From positions 1 through 64,000 of the forward strand of contig SVKO01000008.1 in the NCBI GenBank assembly GCA_015068455.1: DNA of 64,000 nt. Direction: 5' to 3'. This DNA comes from Oscillospiraceae bacterium (GTDB lineage Bacteria > Bacillota > Clostridia > Oscillospirales > Oscillospiraceae). The notes under the pieces were generated by a model. It had not been told where the DNA came from. It worked only from the letters and a program-made list of their open reading frames with translations, and did not search any database. Positions within the stretch are counted from its first letter, which is position 1. Every line of letters begins with the position of its first letter. This document shows positions 19,091-28,684 of this stretch, piece after piece. The translations under genes and the position numbers were made by a program.

Positions 19091-19414
19091 TCAGAATGTC
19101 TCGCCGCACTTTTTGCAGGCGCGGTTGGAAACGTCTTTGTTCTTGCGGTCGCTGAAGACCAGCTTGTGACCCACGCGGGTGGGCTCGCCGCACTTCGGGC
19201 AAACCAGCATGACCTTGTCGGCGCGGATGGGGATCTCCTTGTGGATAATGCCGCCCACATCGCCCTGCTTGCGGGGCTTGGTGTGGCAGGTGGCCACGTT
19301 GATGCCTTCCACGATGACCTTGTTTTCCTTGGGCATGGCCTTGAGGATCTTGCCCTTTCTGCCCTTGTCCTTGCCGGACAGGACAATCACGGTATCATTG
19401 GTTCTGATATTCAT
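19091..19414 (-). CDS. rplX: 50S ribosomal protein L24
   Basis: Assembly-initiator protein, 107 residues. KOW motif at about 8-35 ([18 protein letters not shown]). The C-terminus has two CxxC pairs (CPKC, CKKC) that could bind zinc, as in many L24 proteins. Confidence 0.96.
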   Translation of the reverse strand: MNIRTNDTVIVLSGKDKGRKGKILKAMPKENKVIVEGINVATCHTKPRKQGDVGGIIHKEIPIRADKVMLVCPKCGEPTRVGHKLVFSDRKNKDVSNRACKKCGETF

Positions 19415-19426
19415 ATTGCGTCCCCC

Positions 19427-19795
19427 TTACACAGTTTCCGGAGCCAGGGAGCAGATCTTCACGAAATCCTTATCGCGGAGCTCTCTTGCGACCGGCCCGA
19501 AGATACGGGTGCCTCTGGGGTTCTTGTCGTCCTTGATCAGGACGGCAGCGTTCTCGTCGAAGCGGACATAGGTGCCGTCGCCGCGGCGAACGCCCTTCTT
19601 GGTGCGGACGATCACAGCACGGACGACCTCGCCCTTCTTGGCGGTGCCGCCGGGAGCAGCCTTGCGCACGGAGGCAACGATGACGTCGCCGATGTTGCCG
19701 AACTTGCGCCGCGAACCGCCGAGCACGCGGATGCACTTGATTTCCTTAGCGCCGGTGTTGTCGGCAACTTTCAGATGGCTTTCACTTTGAATCAT
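19427..19795 (-). CDS. rplN: 50S ribosomal protein L14
   Basis: 122 residues, starting [19 protein letters not shown], with [16 protein letters not shown] and the C-terminal [15 protein letters not shown]. Forms an intersubunit bridge and binds the silencing factor RsfS in other bacteria. Confidence 0.97.
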   Translation of the reverse strand: MIQSESHLKVADNTGAKEIKCIRVLGGSRRKFGNIGDVIVASVRKAAPGGTAKKGEVVRAVIVRTKKGVRRGDGTYVRFDENAAVLIKDDKNPRGTRIFGPVARELRDKDFVKICSLAPETV

Positions 19796-19810
19796 AGTTG
19801 TCCGACCTCC

Positions 19811-20074
19811 TTACTTCGCTTTTTCGATGACTTCCACGAGTCTCCATCTCTTGTCCTTGGACAGGGGACGGCACTCCATCACCTTCACGGTATCGCCGAT
19901 GCCGCACTCGTTCTTCTCGTCGTGGGCCTTCAGCTTGTAGGTTCTTTTCACGATCTTTTTATACAGCGGATGCTGCACGCTGTCCTGCACCGCAACCACG
20001 ATGGTCTTGTCCATCTTATCGGAGACGACCTGACCAACTCTGGTTTTGCGGAAAGCTCTGGTATTTTCACTCAT
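19811..20074 (-). CDS. rpsQ: 30S ribosomal protein S17
   Basis: OB-fold 16S rRNA-binding protein, 87 residues. Contains [18 protein letters not shown] and the signature [18 protein letters not shown]. Confidence 0.97.
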   Translation of the reverse strand: MSENTRAFRKTRVGQVVSDKMDKTIVVAVQDSVQHPLYKKIVKRTYKLKAHDEKNECGIGDTVKVMECRPLSKDKRWRLVEVIEKAK

Positions 20075-20087
20075 TTACGTTTCCTCC

Positions 20088-20285
20088 TCAGATTTCGGTC
20101 TGCTTCTCACGGATAATGGTCTTGATGCGGGCAATGTCCTTCTTGACAGCGGAGATCTTCACCGGGTTATCCAGCTGGTTGGTAGCATGCTGCATGCGAA
20201 GGAAGAACAGGTCCTTCTTGAGCTCGGCGACCTTGGCCTCCAGCTCCTCGGTGGTCATATTTCTAATTTCCTTTGCCTTCATCAT
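20088..20285 (-). CDS. rpmC: 50S ribosomal protein L29
   Basis: Helical-hairpin protein at the polypeptide exit, 65 residues (64 if the second ATG is used). Contains [21 protein letters not shown] and the [15 protein letters not shown]-terminus. Its start overlaps the rplP stop, implying coupled translation. Confidence 0.96.
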   Translation of the reverse strand: MMKAKEIRNMTTEELEAKVAELKKDLFFLRMQHATNQLDNPVKISAVKKDIARIKTIIREKQTEI

Positions 20286-20713
20286 ACTTCACCACCATTC
20301 TCAACGACTTCGCGCTTGATGATCTTGGTCTTGATGGGCAGCTTGTGCTGGGCCAGACGAAGGGCCTCGCGGGCGATGGTCTCGTCCACGCCGCCGATCT
20401 CGAACATGACCTTCTGCGCCTTGACGACGGCGACCCAATGATCGGGCGCGCCCTTACCGGAACCCATACGGGTACCCAGTGCCTTGGCAGAAACGGGCTT
20501 ATCCGGGAAAATCTTGATCCAGACCTTGCCGCCGCGCTTGGTATGTCTTGTCATGGCGACACGGGCAGCCTCGATCTGGTTGCCGGTGATCCAACCGGGC
20601 TCCACAGCCTGGATGCCCCATTCGCCGTAAGCAACCTTATTGCCGCGGGAAGCAGCGCCGGTCATACGGCCGCGGTGCACCTTGCGGTACTTGGCTCTCT
20701 TGGGCATTAACAT
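20282..20713 (-). CDS. rplP: 50S ribosomal protein L16
   Basis: 143 residues with the conserved N-terminus [15 protein letters not shown]. The ATG at 20713 overlaps the rpsC stop as ATGA and is preferred because Firmicutes L16 begins with M-L-x-P-K-R. Essential for tRNA accommodation at the peptidyl transferase centre. Confidence 0.97.
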   Translation of the reverse strand: MLMPKRAKYRKVHRGRMTGAASRGNKVAYGEWGIQAVEPGWITGNQIEAARVAMTRHTKRGGKVWIKIFPDKPVSAKALGTRMGSGKGAPDHWVAVVKAQKVMFEIGGVDETIAREALRLAQHKLPIKTKIIKREVVENGGEV

Positions 20714-21510
20714 CAGCGGTTGCCTCCTTCCTGACGGTTGTACGGACGGCGCTCGCCGCCACGGTCGCCGTAGGGACGGCGGTCACGACGGTCGCCGCCA
20801 CCGCGGCGGTCACGGCGGTCACCGCGGCGCTCGCGCTTGGCGGGCGGCTCGGGAGCTGCCTGACGCAGGGTGGTGTTGAGCACTTCGCCCTTGTAGATCC
20901 ACACCTTGCAGCCGACCTTGCCGTAGGTGGTGTTCGCCTCGGCGAAGCCGTACTCGATGTCGGCGCGGATGGTCTGCAGAGGGATGGTGCCCTCGTGATA
21001 AGATTCGCTGCGGGCGATCTCGGCGCCGCCCAGACGGCCGGAGCAGGTGCACTTGATGCCCTTGGCACCCAGACGGGTGGCCTGCTGCATGGCCTTCTTC
21101 ATCGCGCGGCGGAACGAAATGCGCTTTTCGAGCTGCGCGGCGATGTTCTCGGCCACGAGCTGCGCATTGAGGTCGGGGCTGCGGATCTCAATGATGTTGA
21201 TGTTGACGGACTTGTTGATCATCTTTTCGATCTCTTTGCGGAGGATCTCGATGTCGGCGCCGCCCTTGCCGATCACCACGCCGGGACGGGCGCAGTGGAT
21301 GTTGACTTTGACCTTCGCATTGTTGCCATTGCTGCGCTCGATCTCCACCTTGGCAATGCCGGCGGAATAGAGCTTGTTCTTGAGGTACTTACGGATATTG
21401 TAGTCCTCTACAACCAGATCGCCCACCTTATCTTCGCGGGCATACCAACGAGAGTCCCAGTCCTTGATCACGCCGACGCGCAATCCGTGGGGATTAACTT
21501 TCTGACCCAT
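20713..21510 (-). CDS. rpsC: 30S ribosomal protein S3 with Arg/Gly-rich tail
   Basis: 265 residues, longer than the usual 210-230. A type-II KH domain lies at about 40-108 ([17 protein letters not shown]) and the S3 C-terminal domain at about 110-215. From about residue 222 the tail is low-complexity and dominated by Arg, Asp and Gly, with repeats such as DRRDRRGGG. Such tails occur in some Clostridia and Actinobacteria and probably bind RNA non-specifically (inference). Confidence 0.96.
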   Translation of the reverse strand: MGQKVNPHGLRVGVIKDWDSRWYAREDKVGDLVVEDYNIRKYLKNKLYSAGIAKVEIERSNGNNAKVKVNIHCARPGVVIGKGGADIEILRKEIEKMINKSVNINIIEIRSPDLNAQLVAENIAAQLEKRISFRRAMKKAMQQATRLGAKGIKCTCSGRLGGAEIARSESYHEGTIPLQTIRADIEYGFAEANTTYGKVGCKVWIYKGEVLNTTLRQAAPEPPAKRERRGDRRDRRGGGDRRDRRPYGDRGGERRPYNRQEGGNR

Positions 21511-21523
21511 AGTAACCTCCTGC

Positions 21524-21859
21524 TTAAGCCTTCTCGCTCACACCGATGGTGATGTGAGTGGTTCTCTTCAGAATACGATTGAATCTGCCCTGTGCTCTCG
21601 GCATACCGCGCTTGAGCGTGGGACCGGGATTGGCAACGGCGGTGGAGACGTAGAGGTTATCCTTGTCCATACCGTGGTTGTTTTCCGCGTTTGCGATCGC
21701 ACTGTTGAGGAGCTTGAGCATGGGCTCGGAAGCTGCCTTCGGGGTGTTCATGATATAAGCCAATGCAGTGTTGACGTCCTTGCCGCGGATCATGTCGCAC
21801 TGGATCTTGACCTTGCGGGGGGACATCCGGAGATATCTCAGAGTTGCCTTTGCTTCCAT
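21524..21859 (-). CDS. rplV: 50S ribosomal protein L22
   Basis: 111 residues from ATG 21859 ([17 protein letters not shown]) with AAGGAGG upstream. The long beta-hairpin that lines the exit tunnel includes [20 protein letters not shown]. Confidence 0.96.
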   Translation of the reverse strand: MEAKATLRYLRMSPRKVKIQCDMIRGKDVNTALAYIMNTPKAASEPMLKLLNSAIANAENNHGMDKDNLYVSTAVANPGPTLKRGMPRAQGRFNRILKRTTHITIGVSEKA

Positions 21860-21872
21860 TACAATATCCTCC

Positions 21873-22151
21873 TTACTTCGCATTGGAGGTCTTGCTGCCG
21901 GAATGACCTCTGAAGGTTCTGGTGGGAACGAACTCGCCGAGCTTGTGGCCGATCATATCCTCGGTGATATAAACGGGAACATGCTTGCGGCCGTCATGGA
22001 CGGCAATGGTATGGCCCACGAAGGAGGGGAAAATGGTAGAGGCTCTGGACCAGGTCTTGAGAACCTTCTTCTCGCCGCTGTTGTTGAGCTGCTCAATGCG
22101 CTTGAAGAGCTCGGGCGCAACAAACGGGCCTTTTTTAATGCTTCTAGACAT
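21873..22151 (-). CDS. rpsS: 30S ribosomal protein S19
   Basis: 92 residues, starting [15 protein letters not shown], with signature [23 protein letters not shown] (split across about residues 50-75) and RTFRGH. Confidence 0.97.
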   Translation of the reverse strand: MSRSIKKGPFVAPELFKRIEQLNNSGEKKVLKTWSRASTIFPSFVGHTIAVHDGRKHVPVYITEDMIGHKLGEFVPTRTFRGHSGSKTSNAK

Positions 22152-22164
22152 GTTCTATTCCTCC

Positions 22165-23007
22165 TTACTTCGAATTTCTGCGCTTGATGATGAACTTGTT
22201 GGTCGGGTTCTTGGTCTTGCGCGTCTTCAGACCCAGAGCCGGCTTGCCCCACGGAGTGACAGGGCCGGGACGACCGACAGGAGCGCGGCCTTCGCCGCCG
22301 CCGTGCGGATGGTCGTTCGGGTTCATGACGGAGCCGCGGACCGTCGGGCGGATGCCCATGTGGCGCTTGCGGCCGGCCTTGCCGATGTGGATGTTGCCAT
22401 GGTCGATGTTGCCGACCTGACCGATGGTAGCCAGGCAGTTCAGGCGGATATAGCGGAACTCACCGGAGGGCAGTCTGACCTGGGCCAGGCCCTTCTCGGG
22501 CTCCTTCGCCATGAGCTGAGCGGCCACGCCGGCGGAGCGCACCAGCTGGGCGCCGCGGCCGGGGTTGAGCTCGATGTTGTGAATGACGGTACCGACGGGG
22601 ATGTTCTCGATGGGCAGGCAGTTGCCGGGCTTGATGTCGGCGCTTGCCGAGGAGATGACGGTATCGCCGGCCTTGAGGCCAACGGGAGCCAGGATATAGC
22701 GGAGCTCGCCGTCTTCATACTTCACCAGCGCGATGAAAGCGCTGCGGTTGGGATCGTATTCCAGGCGCTGCACTTCGGCGGGAACGTCGAACTTGTTGCG
22801 CTTGAAGTCGATGATTCTGTACTTCTTGCGGTTTCCGCCGCCCTTGTGGCGAACGGTGATTCTGCCGTAGCTGTTGCGGCCCGAGTGCTTCTTCTTGGTC
22901 TCAAGCAGGCTACGCTCGGGCTTTGCTTTCTTATCCACACCGTCGAACGCAGAAACAGTCATGTTTCTTCTCGCCGGCGTATAAGGTCTGTAAGATTTAA
23001 TTGCCAT
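22165..23007 (-). CDS. rplB: 50S ribosomal protein L2
   Basis: 280 residues; primary 23S rRNA-binding protein near the peptidyl transferase centre. C-terminal signature [20 protein letters not shown] includes the conserved His. Normal length. Confidence 0.98.
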   Translation of the reverse strand: MAIKSYRPYTPARRNMTVSAFDGVDKKAKPERSLLETKKKHSGRNSYGRITVRHKGGGNRKKYRIIDFKRNKFDVPAEVQRLEYDPNRSAFIALVKYEDGELRYILAPVGLKAGDTVISSASADIKPGNCLPIENIPVGTVIHNIELNPGRGAQLVRSAGVAAQLMAKEPEKGLAQVRLPSGEFRYIRLNCLATIGQVGNIDHGNIHIGKAGRKRHMGIRPTVRGSVMNPNDHPHGGGEGRAPVGRPGPVTPWGKPALGLKTRKTKNPTNKFIIKRRNSK

Positions 23008-23030
23008 TTTGCGTTACTCCTTTTTTGAGA

Positions 23031-23327
23031 TTAAACCATGCCTTCGAAGAACTCGATGCTCTTGGAATCGGGGGTCAGCTTGACCATGGCCTTCTTCCAG
23101 CTGGCGCGGCGGCCGATGGGATAGGCGCCCTGGCGCTTGGCCTTGCCCTGCATGCGGATGGTGTTGACCTTTTCGACCTTGACGCCGAAGATCTCTTCCA
23201 CAGCGCGCTTGATGTCGATCTTGGTCGCATCGACGGCAACCTGGAAAACGTACCGCTTGTCGTCGGCAGCTTCCATGGACTGCTCGGTAATGATGGGCTT
23301 TACAATCACGTCGTAAGCGTTCTTCAT
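23031..23327 (-). CDS. rplW: 50S ribosomal protein L23
   Basis: 98 residues, starting MKNAYDVIVKPIITEQS. Docking site for trigger factor and SRP at the tunnel exit. Its ATG shares one base with the rplD TAA stop, so the two are likely coupled. Confidence 0.96.
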   Translation of the reverse strand: MKNAYDVIVKPIITEQSMEAADDKRYVFQVAVDATKIDIKRAVEEIFGVKVEKVNTIRMQGKAKRQGAYPIGRRASWKKAMVKLTPDSKSIEFFEGMV

Positions 23328-23947
23328 TATGCGAACACCTCCTCGATCTTGGTCAGCGCAGCCTTGTCCACAACGAACTTATTGGCGTTGACAATGTCGT
23401 ACACGTTGATAACGGATGCGAACGCCACCAGGCAGCCGGGGATGTTGCGGGCGGAGCGGACCACCAGCTCGTCGGCCTCGGCGGTGACGACCAGGGGCTT
23501 GCGCTCGGCGCCGATGGCCTTGAGGAAGCCGGCGAACGCCTTGGTCTTGGGCTCGTCCACTTTGATCTCATCGATGACGATGATATCGTTGCTGGCGGCC
23601 TTGGCGCTCAGGGCGCTCTTGAGGGCCAGACGCTTCACCTTCTTGTTGAGGGTGTAGCTGTAGCTGCGGGGCTTCGGGGCAAAGACGATGCCGCCGTGGG
23701 TCCACTGGGGAGCGCGGATGCTGCCCTGACGGGCGCGGCCGGTGCCCTTCTGGCGCCACGGCTTGATGCCGCCGCCGGAGACCTCGGCACGGGTCAGAGC
23801 GCTCTGGGTGCCCTGACGGCAGTTGGCCAGGTGGTTCTTGACCACATCATGGACAACGGATTCGTTCGGCTCGATGCCGAAAATGGCTTCGGAAAGTTCA
23901 ACCTCGCCGACCTGCTTACCGGTCATATCGTAAACGTTGGTTTTCAC
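23327..23947 (-). CDS. rplD: 50S ribosomal protein L4
   Basis: 206 residues with the tunnel-lining loop signature WRQKGTGRARQGSIRAPQW. In E. coli L4 represses its own S10 operon through the leader; whether it does so here is unknown, but the leader of this operon has a terminator-like hairpin. Confidence 0.97.
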   Translation of the reverse strand: MKTNVYDMTGKQVGEVELSEAIFGIEPNESVVHDVVKNHLANCRQGTQSALTRAEVSGGGIKPWRQKGTGRARQGSIRAPQWTHGGIVFAPKPRSYSYTLNKKVKRLALKSALSAKAASNDIIVIDEIKVDEPKTKAFAGFLKAIGAERKPLVVTAEADELVVRSARNIPGCLVAFASVINVYDIVNANKFVVDKAALTKIEEVFA

Positions 23948-23966
23948 AGTTTAAACTCTCCTTTCC

Positions 23967-24692
23967 TTAGCGGTTTCTCGCGGAGGCCTTCTGCGGGTTC
24001 ATACGAGCGGAAGCCTTCTGCGGGTTGACGCTGGTGCCGGCCTCGCCCTTGGCAACGCGGATGGTCTTGACAGTGTTCTTCACATAGACAAGTCCGCCCT
24101 TGGGGCCGGGGATGGCGCCGCGAACAACGATCATATTGAGTTCGGGATCGACCTTGACGACGTCAAGGTTCTGAACGGTGACCTGCTCCAGGCCCATCTG
24201 GCCGGCGCCGATCTTGCCCTTGAAGATGCGGGAAGGATCGGAGCAGGAGCCCATGGAACCTGCATGACGGTGGACCGGGCCGCCGCCGTGGCTGGTGGGG
24301 GTGCGCTGCGCGCCGTGGCGCTTGATAACGCCCTGGTAGCCGTGGCCCTTGCTGATGCCGGTCACGTCCACATGGTCGCCGGCCTGGAAGGCGTCGGCCT
24401 TGACGGTGTCGCCGACGTTCATGTCGGCAGCGCCCTCAAGCTTGAATTCCTTCAGGTGACGCACAGGCGCTACGCCTGCCTTCTTGGTGTGGCCAAGCTC
24501 GGGCTTGGAGAGCTTGCGCTCCTTGACTTCTTCGAAGCCAAGCTGGATGGCGCTGTAGCCGTCGTTTTCCTCGGTCTTCTTCTGAGTGACGACACAGGGA
24601 CCCGCTTCGATAACGGTCACGGGGATGACCTTGCCGCTCTCATCGAAGATCTGGGTCATGCCCACTTTTTTGCCGATGATAGCTTTTTGCAT
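23967..24692 (-). CDS. rplC: 50S ribosomal protein L3 with duplicated C-terminal peptide
   Basis: 241 residues from ATG 24692 ([16 protein letters not shown]). Conserved core [18 protein letters not shown]. The C-terminus ends with two copies of NPQKASAR in a row, which is not a general feature of L3 and extends the family's usual length by about 20-30 residues. Upstream extension is rejected because the family starts at this Met and GGAG precedes it. Confidence 0.96.
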   Translation of the reverse strand: MQKAIIGKKVGMTQIFDESGKVIPVTVIEAGPCVVTQKKTEENDGYSAIQLGFEEVKERKLSKPELGHTKKAGVAPVRHLKEFKLEGAADMNVGDTVKADAFQAGDHVDVTGISKGHGYQGVIKRHGAQRTPTSHGGGPVHRHAGSMGSCSDPSRIFKGKIGAGQMGLEQVTVQNLDVVKVDPELNMIVVRGAIPGPKGGLVYVKNTVKTIRVAKGEAGTSVNPQKASARMNPQKASARNR

Positions 24693-24822
24693 GATGTTTT
24701 CTCCTTTTTTTAGGTTATTGGTTGACAAACATAGCCATTGGGGAACCATTGGTTTGTCAACATGACCCGTCCGTCCTGGTGACAGACTGTGGCGGGCGCT
24801 GTATTATATAATAATGTATATA

Positions 24823-25131
24823 TTACAGCTTTATCTCAATCTCAACGCCGGCGGGAAGGTTCAGGGCCATGAGGGCCTCGACGGTCTTCTGGTTGGGGTT
24901 GAGAATATCGATCAGTCTCTTGTGGGTTCTGCGCTCGAACTGCTCGCGGGAATCCTTGTACTTATGAACCGCACGCAGGATGGTGATGACTTCCTTGCGC
25001 GTGGGCAGGGGGATGGGGCCGGAGACCTGAGCGCCGTTGCGCTTGGCCGTCTCAACGATCTTTTCCGCACTGGAATCGATGAGCTGATGATCGTAGGCCT
25101 TGAGACGAATTCTGATCATTTCGTTTGCCAT
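24823..25131 (-). CDS. rpsJ: 30S ribosomal protein S10
   Basis: 102 residues, starting [19 protein letters not shown], with [29 protein letters not shown]. First gene of the operon; a second role in NusB-dependent antitermination is known in other bacteria. A 130-bp gap to rplC holds only a GTTTGTCAACATGAC-type palindromic stretch and the ribosome site. Confidence 0.97.
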   Translation of the reverse strand: MANEMIRIRLKAYDHQLIDSSAEKIVETAKRNGAQVSGPIPLPTRKEVITILRAVHKYKDSREQFERRTHKRLIDILNPNQKTVEALMALNLPAGVEIEIKL

Positions 25132-25221
25132 TGTTGTTTCCTCCTTGAAACGTACTCAGTTGTGTTTGGCTGGGTACGGTGAAGCTTCTATCCGCTTATC
25201 CGTGCGTATCACTCCGTAACA

Positions 25222-25247
25222 TGAAAAATGGCCGACGTTTGCCGGCC
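25222..25247 (-). terminator. Terminator-like hairpin in the S10 operon leader
   Basis: Read on the minus strand: stem GGCCGGC/GTCGGCC (one G-T wobble, AAAC loop) followed by ATTTTTC. It lies about 140-165 nt downstream of the predicted start and about 90 nt before rpsJ, which is where an attenuator would act. Confidence 0.5.
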
Positions 25248-25391
25248 GAATCTCACACGCGGCGATATACGCAGCGCACAGAATCCTCAGCCGCCCGATG
25301 ACCGGACATACTCTGCGGAAGTTACCTCCTTGCGGAGCAATCTCCCGCTTCATCGCATTTGCGCGCACTTGTCCTAATCGCGCGCCCGTCT

Positions 25392-25420
25392 ATAATATTA
25401 CACGCAGCCGTGAATGTCAA
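25392..25420 (-). promoter_or_regulatory. Promoter of the S10-spc-alpha operon
   Basis: Minus-strand -35 TTGACA (25415-25420) and -10 TATTAT (25392-25397) with a 17-bp spacer. Transcription would start near 25385, giving a leader of about 250 nt. Confidence 0.85.
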
Positions 25421-25554
25421 GCATTTTTTGAAAAAATTTCTGATTTTTTTCTTCTTTGGCGAATATGACCGGAAAACGCCATGCGTCCGATCCGGATTTT
25501 ACAATTATGACAGCTTTCGCACGCAAAAACCGGCGGCCGCTCCCCTGCCCCCGG

Positions 25555-25582
25555 TTGATTTCCCGTCCAAATCCGTTATAAT
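25555..25582 (+). promoter_or_regulatory. Promoter of topB
   Basis: -35 TTGATT (25555-25560), 16-bp spacer, -10 TATAAT (25577-25582), 28 bp before the topB start codon. Confidence 0.7.
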
Positions 25583-25610
25583 AGATGAAAACGATCAAGG
25601 AGGCCATATC

Positions 25611-27794
25611 ATGGCAAAGACGCTTGTACTGGCGGAAAAGCCCTCCGTGGGCAAAGAGCTTGCCCGGGTGCTGGGCTGCCGCAGAGGCGGCGAGGGCTAT
25701 ATGGAGGGCGACCGCTATGTTGTCACCTGGGCCCTGGGGCATCTGGTCACCCTGGCCGATCCCGACGTCTATGACAAAAAGCTGGAGAAATGGGACATGG
25801 AGGATCTGCCCATGCTCCCCCAGCATATGAAGCTGGTGGTCATCCGCGAGACGACGAAGCAGTACAAGATCGTCCAAGGTCTTATGAAGCGGGGTGATAT
25901 CTCCGATCTGGTCATCGCCACCGACGCCGGACGCGAGGGCGAACTGGTGGCCAGATGGATCATGATCAAAGCCGGCTGGAAAAAGCCCACCCGCCGCCTG
26001 TGGATCTCCTCGCAGACCGACAAGGCCATCAAGGAGGGGTTTGCAAACCTGCGCCCTGCATCTGAATACGATAATCTTTTCCGTTCCGCCCAGGCGCGGT
26101 CCGAGGCGGACTGGCTGGTGGGTCTGAACGTCACCCGCGCCCTGACCTGTAAATTCAATGCCCAGCTCTCCGCCGGCCGCGTGCAGACGCCGACGCTGGC
26201 GCTGATCGTGGACCGGGAAAACGAGATCCGCCGCTTCGTGCCGAAGGAGTTCTACGGCGCGGCCATCACCCTGGACGGCTTCCGCGCCCGGTATAAGGAC
26301 GCCAAGGGCGTGGCCCGCAGCTTCAACCGGGAGGAAATGGAGAAGATCGTCCGGGAATGCGAGGGCCGGGACGCGGTCATCACCCAGGTGCGCCGGATGC
26401 GCCGGCAGACCCCTCCCCCCGCCGCCTACGACCTGACGGAGCTCCAGCGCGACGCCAACAAGAAATACGCCTACAGCGCAAAAGAAACGCTGAACCTCAT
26501 GCAGAGCCTCTACGAGCGCCACAAGGTGCTCACCTACCCCCGCACAGACAGCCGCTATATCTCCGACGACGTGGTGCCTACCCTCCCCGACCGCATCCGC
26601 GCAGTCATGATGCCGCCCTATAAGGAACTGGCCCAGCGGGTCATGCGCAATCGGCCGCTGCAGACCAAATACCTGGTAAACAACGCGAAGGTCACGGATC
26701 ACCACGCCATCATCCCCACCGAGGAGCAGGCCTATCTTTATGATCTGTCCGGCCCGGAGCAGAATATTTACGACCTGGTGGTTCGCCGCTTCCTGGCGGT
26801 GCTCATGCCCCCTGCGGAATACGAGGAAGTGGAGCTCACCCTTTCCGTGGGCCCTTACAGCTTCCACGCCAAGGGCAAGATCATCCGCGAGCAGGGCTGG
26901 AAAGCCGCCTATGACCGCAATTTCTCCTTTGATGAAGAATCCGACGAGGAGGACGAGGATCAGCGTCTGCCCGATCTGCAGCAGGGCCAGCGCATGAAGA
27001 TCCGCTCCGCCAAGGTCACCACCGGCAAGACCTCTCCCCCCGCCCGCTACACCGAGGCCACCCTGCTCACCGCAATGGAGCATCCCGTGAGTCAGGTGGA
27101 GGATAAAAACCTGCGCCAGATCCTCAAGGAGACCTCCGGCCTCGGCACCCCCGCCACCCGGGCGGACATCATCGAAAAACTTTTCTCCGCTTTTTATATT
27201 GAGCGCCACGGCAAGGAGCTCATGCCCACCTCCAAGGGCATCCAGCTCGTTGGGCTGGCGCCGACGGATCTGCGAAGCGCCGAGCTCACCGCCCGCTGGG
27301 AGGACCGGCTGGCCCGCATCGCCAAAGGCCTGGAGCGGGACGACAAATTCGTCGATGAAATGCGCACCTACGCCACGAACCTCGTCAATGCCGTCAAAGC
27401 CAGCGACGCCACCTATACCCACGACAACCAGACCCGAAAGCCCTGCCCCGAGTGCGGAAAAATGCTCCTGCTGGTGCACGGCAAACGGGGCGACATGCTG
27501 GTATGCCCGGACCGCGAGTGCGGCTTCCGCAAGAGCGTCAAGCAGGTCACCAACGCCCGCTGCCCCAACTGCCATAAGAAGCTGGAGCTCTGGGGCGAGG
27601 GTGACAAGCAGACCTTCGCCTGCGCCTGCGGCTACCGCGAGAAGCTCACCGACTTCCAGAAGCGCAGAAAAGCCGACGGCGCCGGCAAATCCGAGGTGCG
27701 CAAATATATGGCCCAGCAGCAGCACAAGCAGGACGAAGGCAACACCGCCATGGCCGACGCCCTGGCCAAATGGCTGGCGAACAAAAACAAGTGA
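25611..27794 (+). CDS. topB: DNA topoisomerase III
   Basis: Type IA topoisomerase, 727 residues from ATG 25611 (AAGGAGG upstream); the in-frame extension further upstream covers the promoter and is rejected. The Toprim domain starts at KTLVLAEKPSVGKELARVLGC. The active-site Tyr is Y309 in LTYPRTDSRYI. Domains II-IV follow. The C-terminus carries a zinc-ribbon region with CPEC, CPDREC, CPNC and CAC motifs. It relaxes negative supercoils and decatenates DNA, acting on single-stranded regions. Chromosomal context with no mobility genes argues against a plasmid or ICE copy. Confidence 0.95.
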   Translation: MAKTLVLAEKPSVGKELARVLGCRRGGEGYMEGDRYVVTWALGHLVTLADPDVYDKKLEKWDMEDLPMLPQHMKLVVIRETTKQYKIVQGLMKRGDISDLVIATDAGREGELVARWIMIKAGWKKPTRRLWISSQTDKAIKEGFANLRPASEYDNLFRSAQARSEADWLVGLNVTRALTCKFNAQLSAGRVQTPTLALIVDRENEIRRFVPKEFYGAAITLDGFRARYKDAKGVARSFNREEMEKIVRECEGRDAVITQVRRMRRQTPPPAAYDLTELQRDANKKYAYSAKETLNLMQSLYERHKVLTYPRTDSRYISDDVVPTLPDRIRAVMMPPYKELAQRVMRNRPLQTKYLVNNAKVTDHHAIIPTEEQAYLYDLSGPEQNIYDLVVRRFLAVLMPPAEYEEVELTLSVGPYSFHAKGKIIREQGWKAAYDRNFSFDEESDEEDEDQRLPDLQQGQRMKIRSAKVTTGKTSPPARYTEATLLTAMEHPVSQVEDKNLRQILKETSGLGTPATRADIIEKLFSAFYIERHGKELMPTSKGIQLVGLAPTDLRSAELTARWEDRLARIAKGLERDDKFVDEMRTYATNLVNAVKASDATYTHDNQTRKPCPECGKMLLLVHGKRGDMLVCPDRECGFRKSVKQVTNARCPNCHKKLELWGEGDKQTFACACGYREKLTDFQKRRKADGAGKSEVRKYMAQQQHKQDEGNTAMADALAKWLANKNK

Positions 27795-27939
27795 CCGTCG
27801 CCCGCAGAAAGAATTCCGTCCGCGCACTTGAAATCAGCGCAGAATCGATATAAAATAGGATTGATATACGTCCGGTTCCCCGGGCCCGGGGCATGTTCTT
27901 CCCCGCCGCAATCGAGCCGATACGCAGGAGAATGAAATC

Positions 27940-28578
27940 ATGATAAAAGAATTATCCAAATCCGTCCTTCGAAGATTACCCGGTTATCTTGATTATCTCA
28001 AGGCCATGCCCGAGGATGCGCCTGTGAATATCTCCGCCACTTCCCTGGCGGCCGCCCTGGGCATGGGCGAGGTTCAGGTGCGCAAGGATCTGGCCCTGGT
28101 TTCCGACGGCGGCCGCCCGAAGGTCGGCTACAACCGTCAGCGCCTGATCCGCGACATTGAGCTGTCCCTGGGCTATGACAACACCAACGACGCCGTCCTG
28201 GTTGGCTCCGGCCGCCTGGGCAGGGCCCTGCTGGGCTACAACGGCTTCGCCGAATACGGGCTGAACATCCTCTGCGGCTTCGACACCGACTCCGATCTCA
28301 TCGGCGTCACCAAAACCGGCAAGATCATCCGCCCGATTTCGGAGCTGGAAGCCTTCTGCAAGGACCGGAACGTGCTCATGGGCATCATCACCGTTCCTGC
28401 CGAGAATGCCCAGGAGATCTGCAACCAGATGATCGCCTGCGGTATTCGGGCCATCTGGAATTTCGCTCCCGTTCACCTGGACGTCCCTTCCGGCGTTCTG
28501 GTGCAGAACGAAAACATGGCCACCTCCCTGGCCGTCTTGTCCAAGCACCTGTCGGCACAGATCAAAACCGAAAAATAA
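27940..28578 (+). CDS. rex: Redox-sensing transcriptional repressor Rex
   Basis: 212 residues. N-terminal winged helix at about 5-80 (SATSLAAALGMGEVQVRKDLALVS), then a Rossmann fold that binds NADH/NAD+ (VLVGSGRLGRALLGY at about 88-102), and a C-terminal domain-swapped helix. Rex represses fermentation genes when NADH is low. A plausible regulatory target within the window is the D-lactate dehydrogenase gene at 40157-41188, but no clear consensus Rex site was found there. A weak promoter (TTGAAA 27828-27833, TATAAA 27849-27854, 15-bp spacer) precedes it. Confidence 0.95.
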   Translation: MIKELSKSVLRRLPGYLDYLKAMPEDAPVNISATSLAAALGMGEVQVRKDLALVSDGGRPKVGYNRQRLIRDIELSLGYDNTNDAVLVGSGRLGRALLGYNGFAEYGLNILCGFDTDSDLIGVTKTGKIIRPISELEAFCKDRNVLMGIITVPAENAQEICNQMIACGIRAIWNFAPVHLDVPSGVLVQNENMATSLAVLSKHLSAQIKTEK

Positions 28579-28582
28579 AAAC

Positions 28583-28612
28583 CGGGGCTGCCTCCCATGG
28601 GAGACAGCCCCG
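28583..28612. terminator. Terminator hairpin after rex
   Basis: Near-perfect inverted repeat with arms CGGGGCTG/CAGCCCCG plus an inner CTCCC/GGGAG, one mismatch. A-rich sequence on its left makes it a good terminator for the minus-strand gene; the plus side has only a weak T-run. Confidence 0.7.
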
Positions 28613-28684
28613 ATGCTTTCGGGCGAAGACAACATCCGCTCGAATTTAGACAGCTGTTCTTTTCCTAAACAGTATGCTCGGCAT

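Noticed and set aside
25156-25368. 70-codon minus-strand frame in the S10 leader
   Set aside because: No ribosome site and no conserved features; it runs through the terminator-like hairpin. A leader peptide cannot be excluded but is not supported.
25398-27827. Minus-strand frame of 809 codons opposite topB
   Set aside because: Antisense shadow; topB on the plus strand has promoter, ribosome site and all family motifs.
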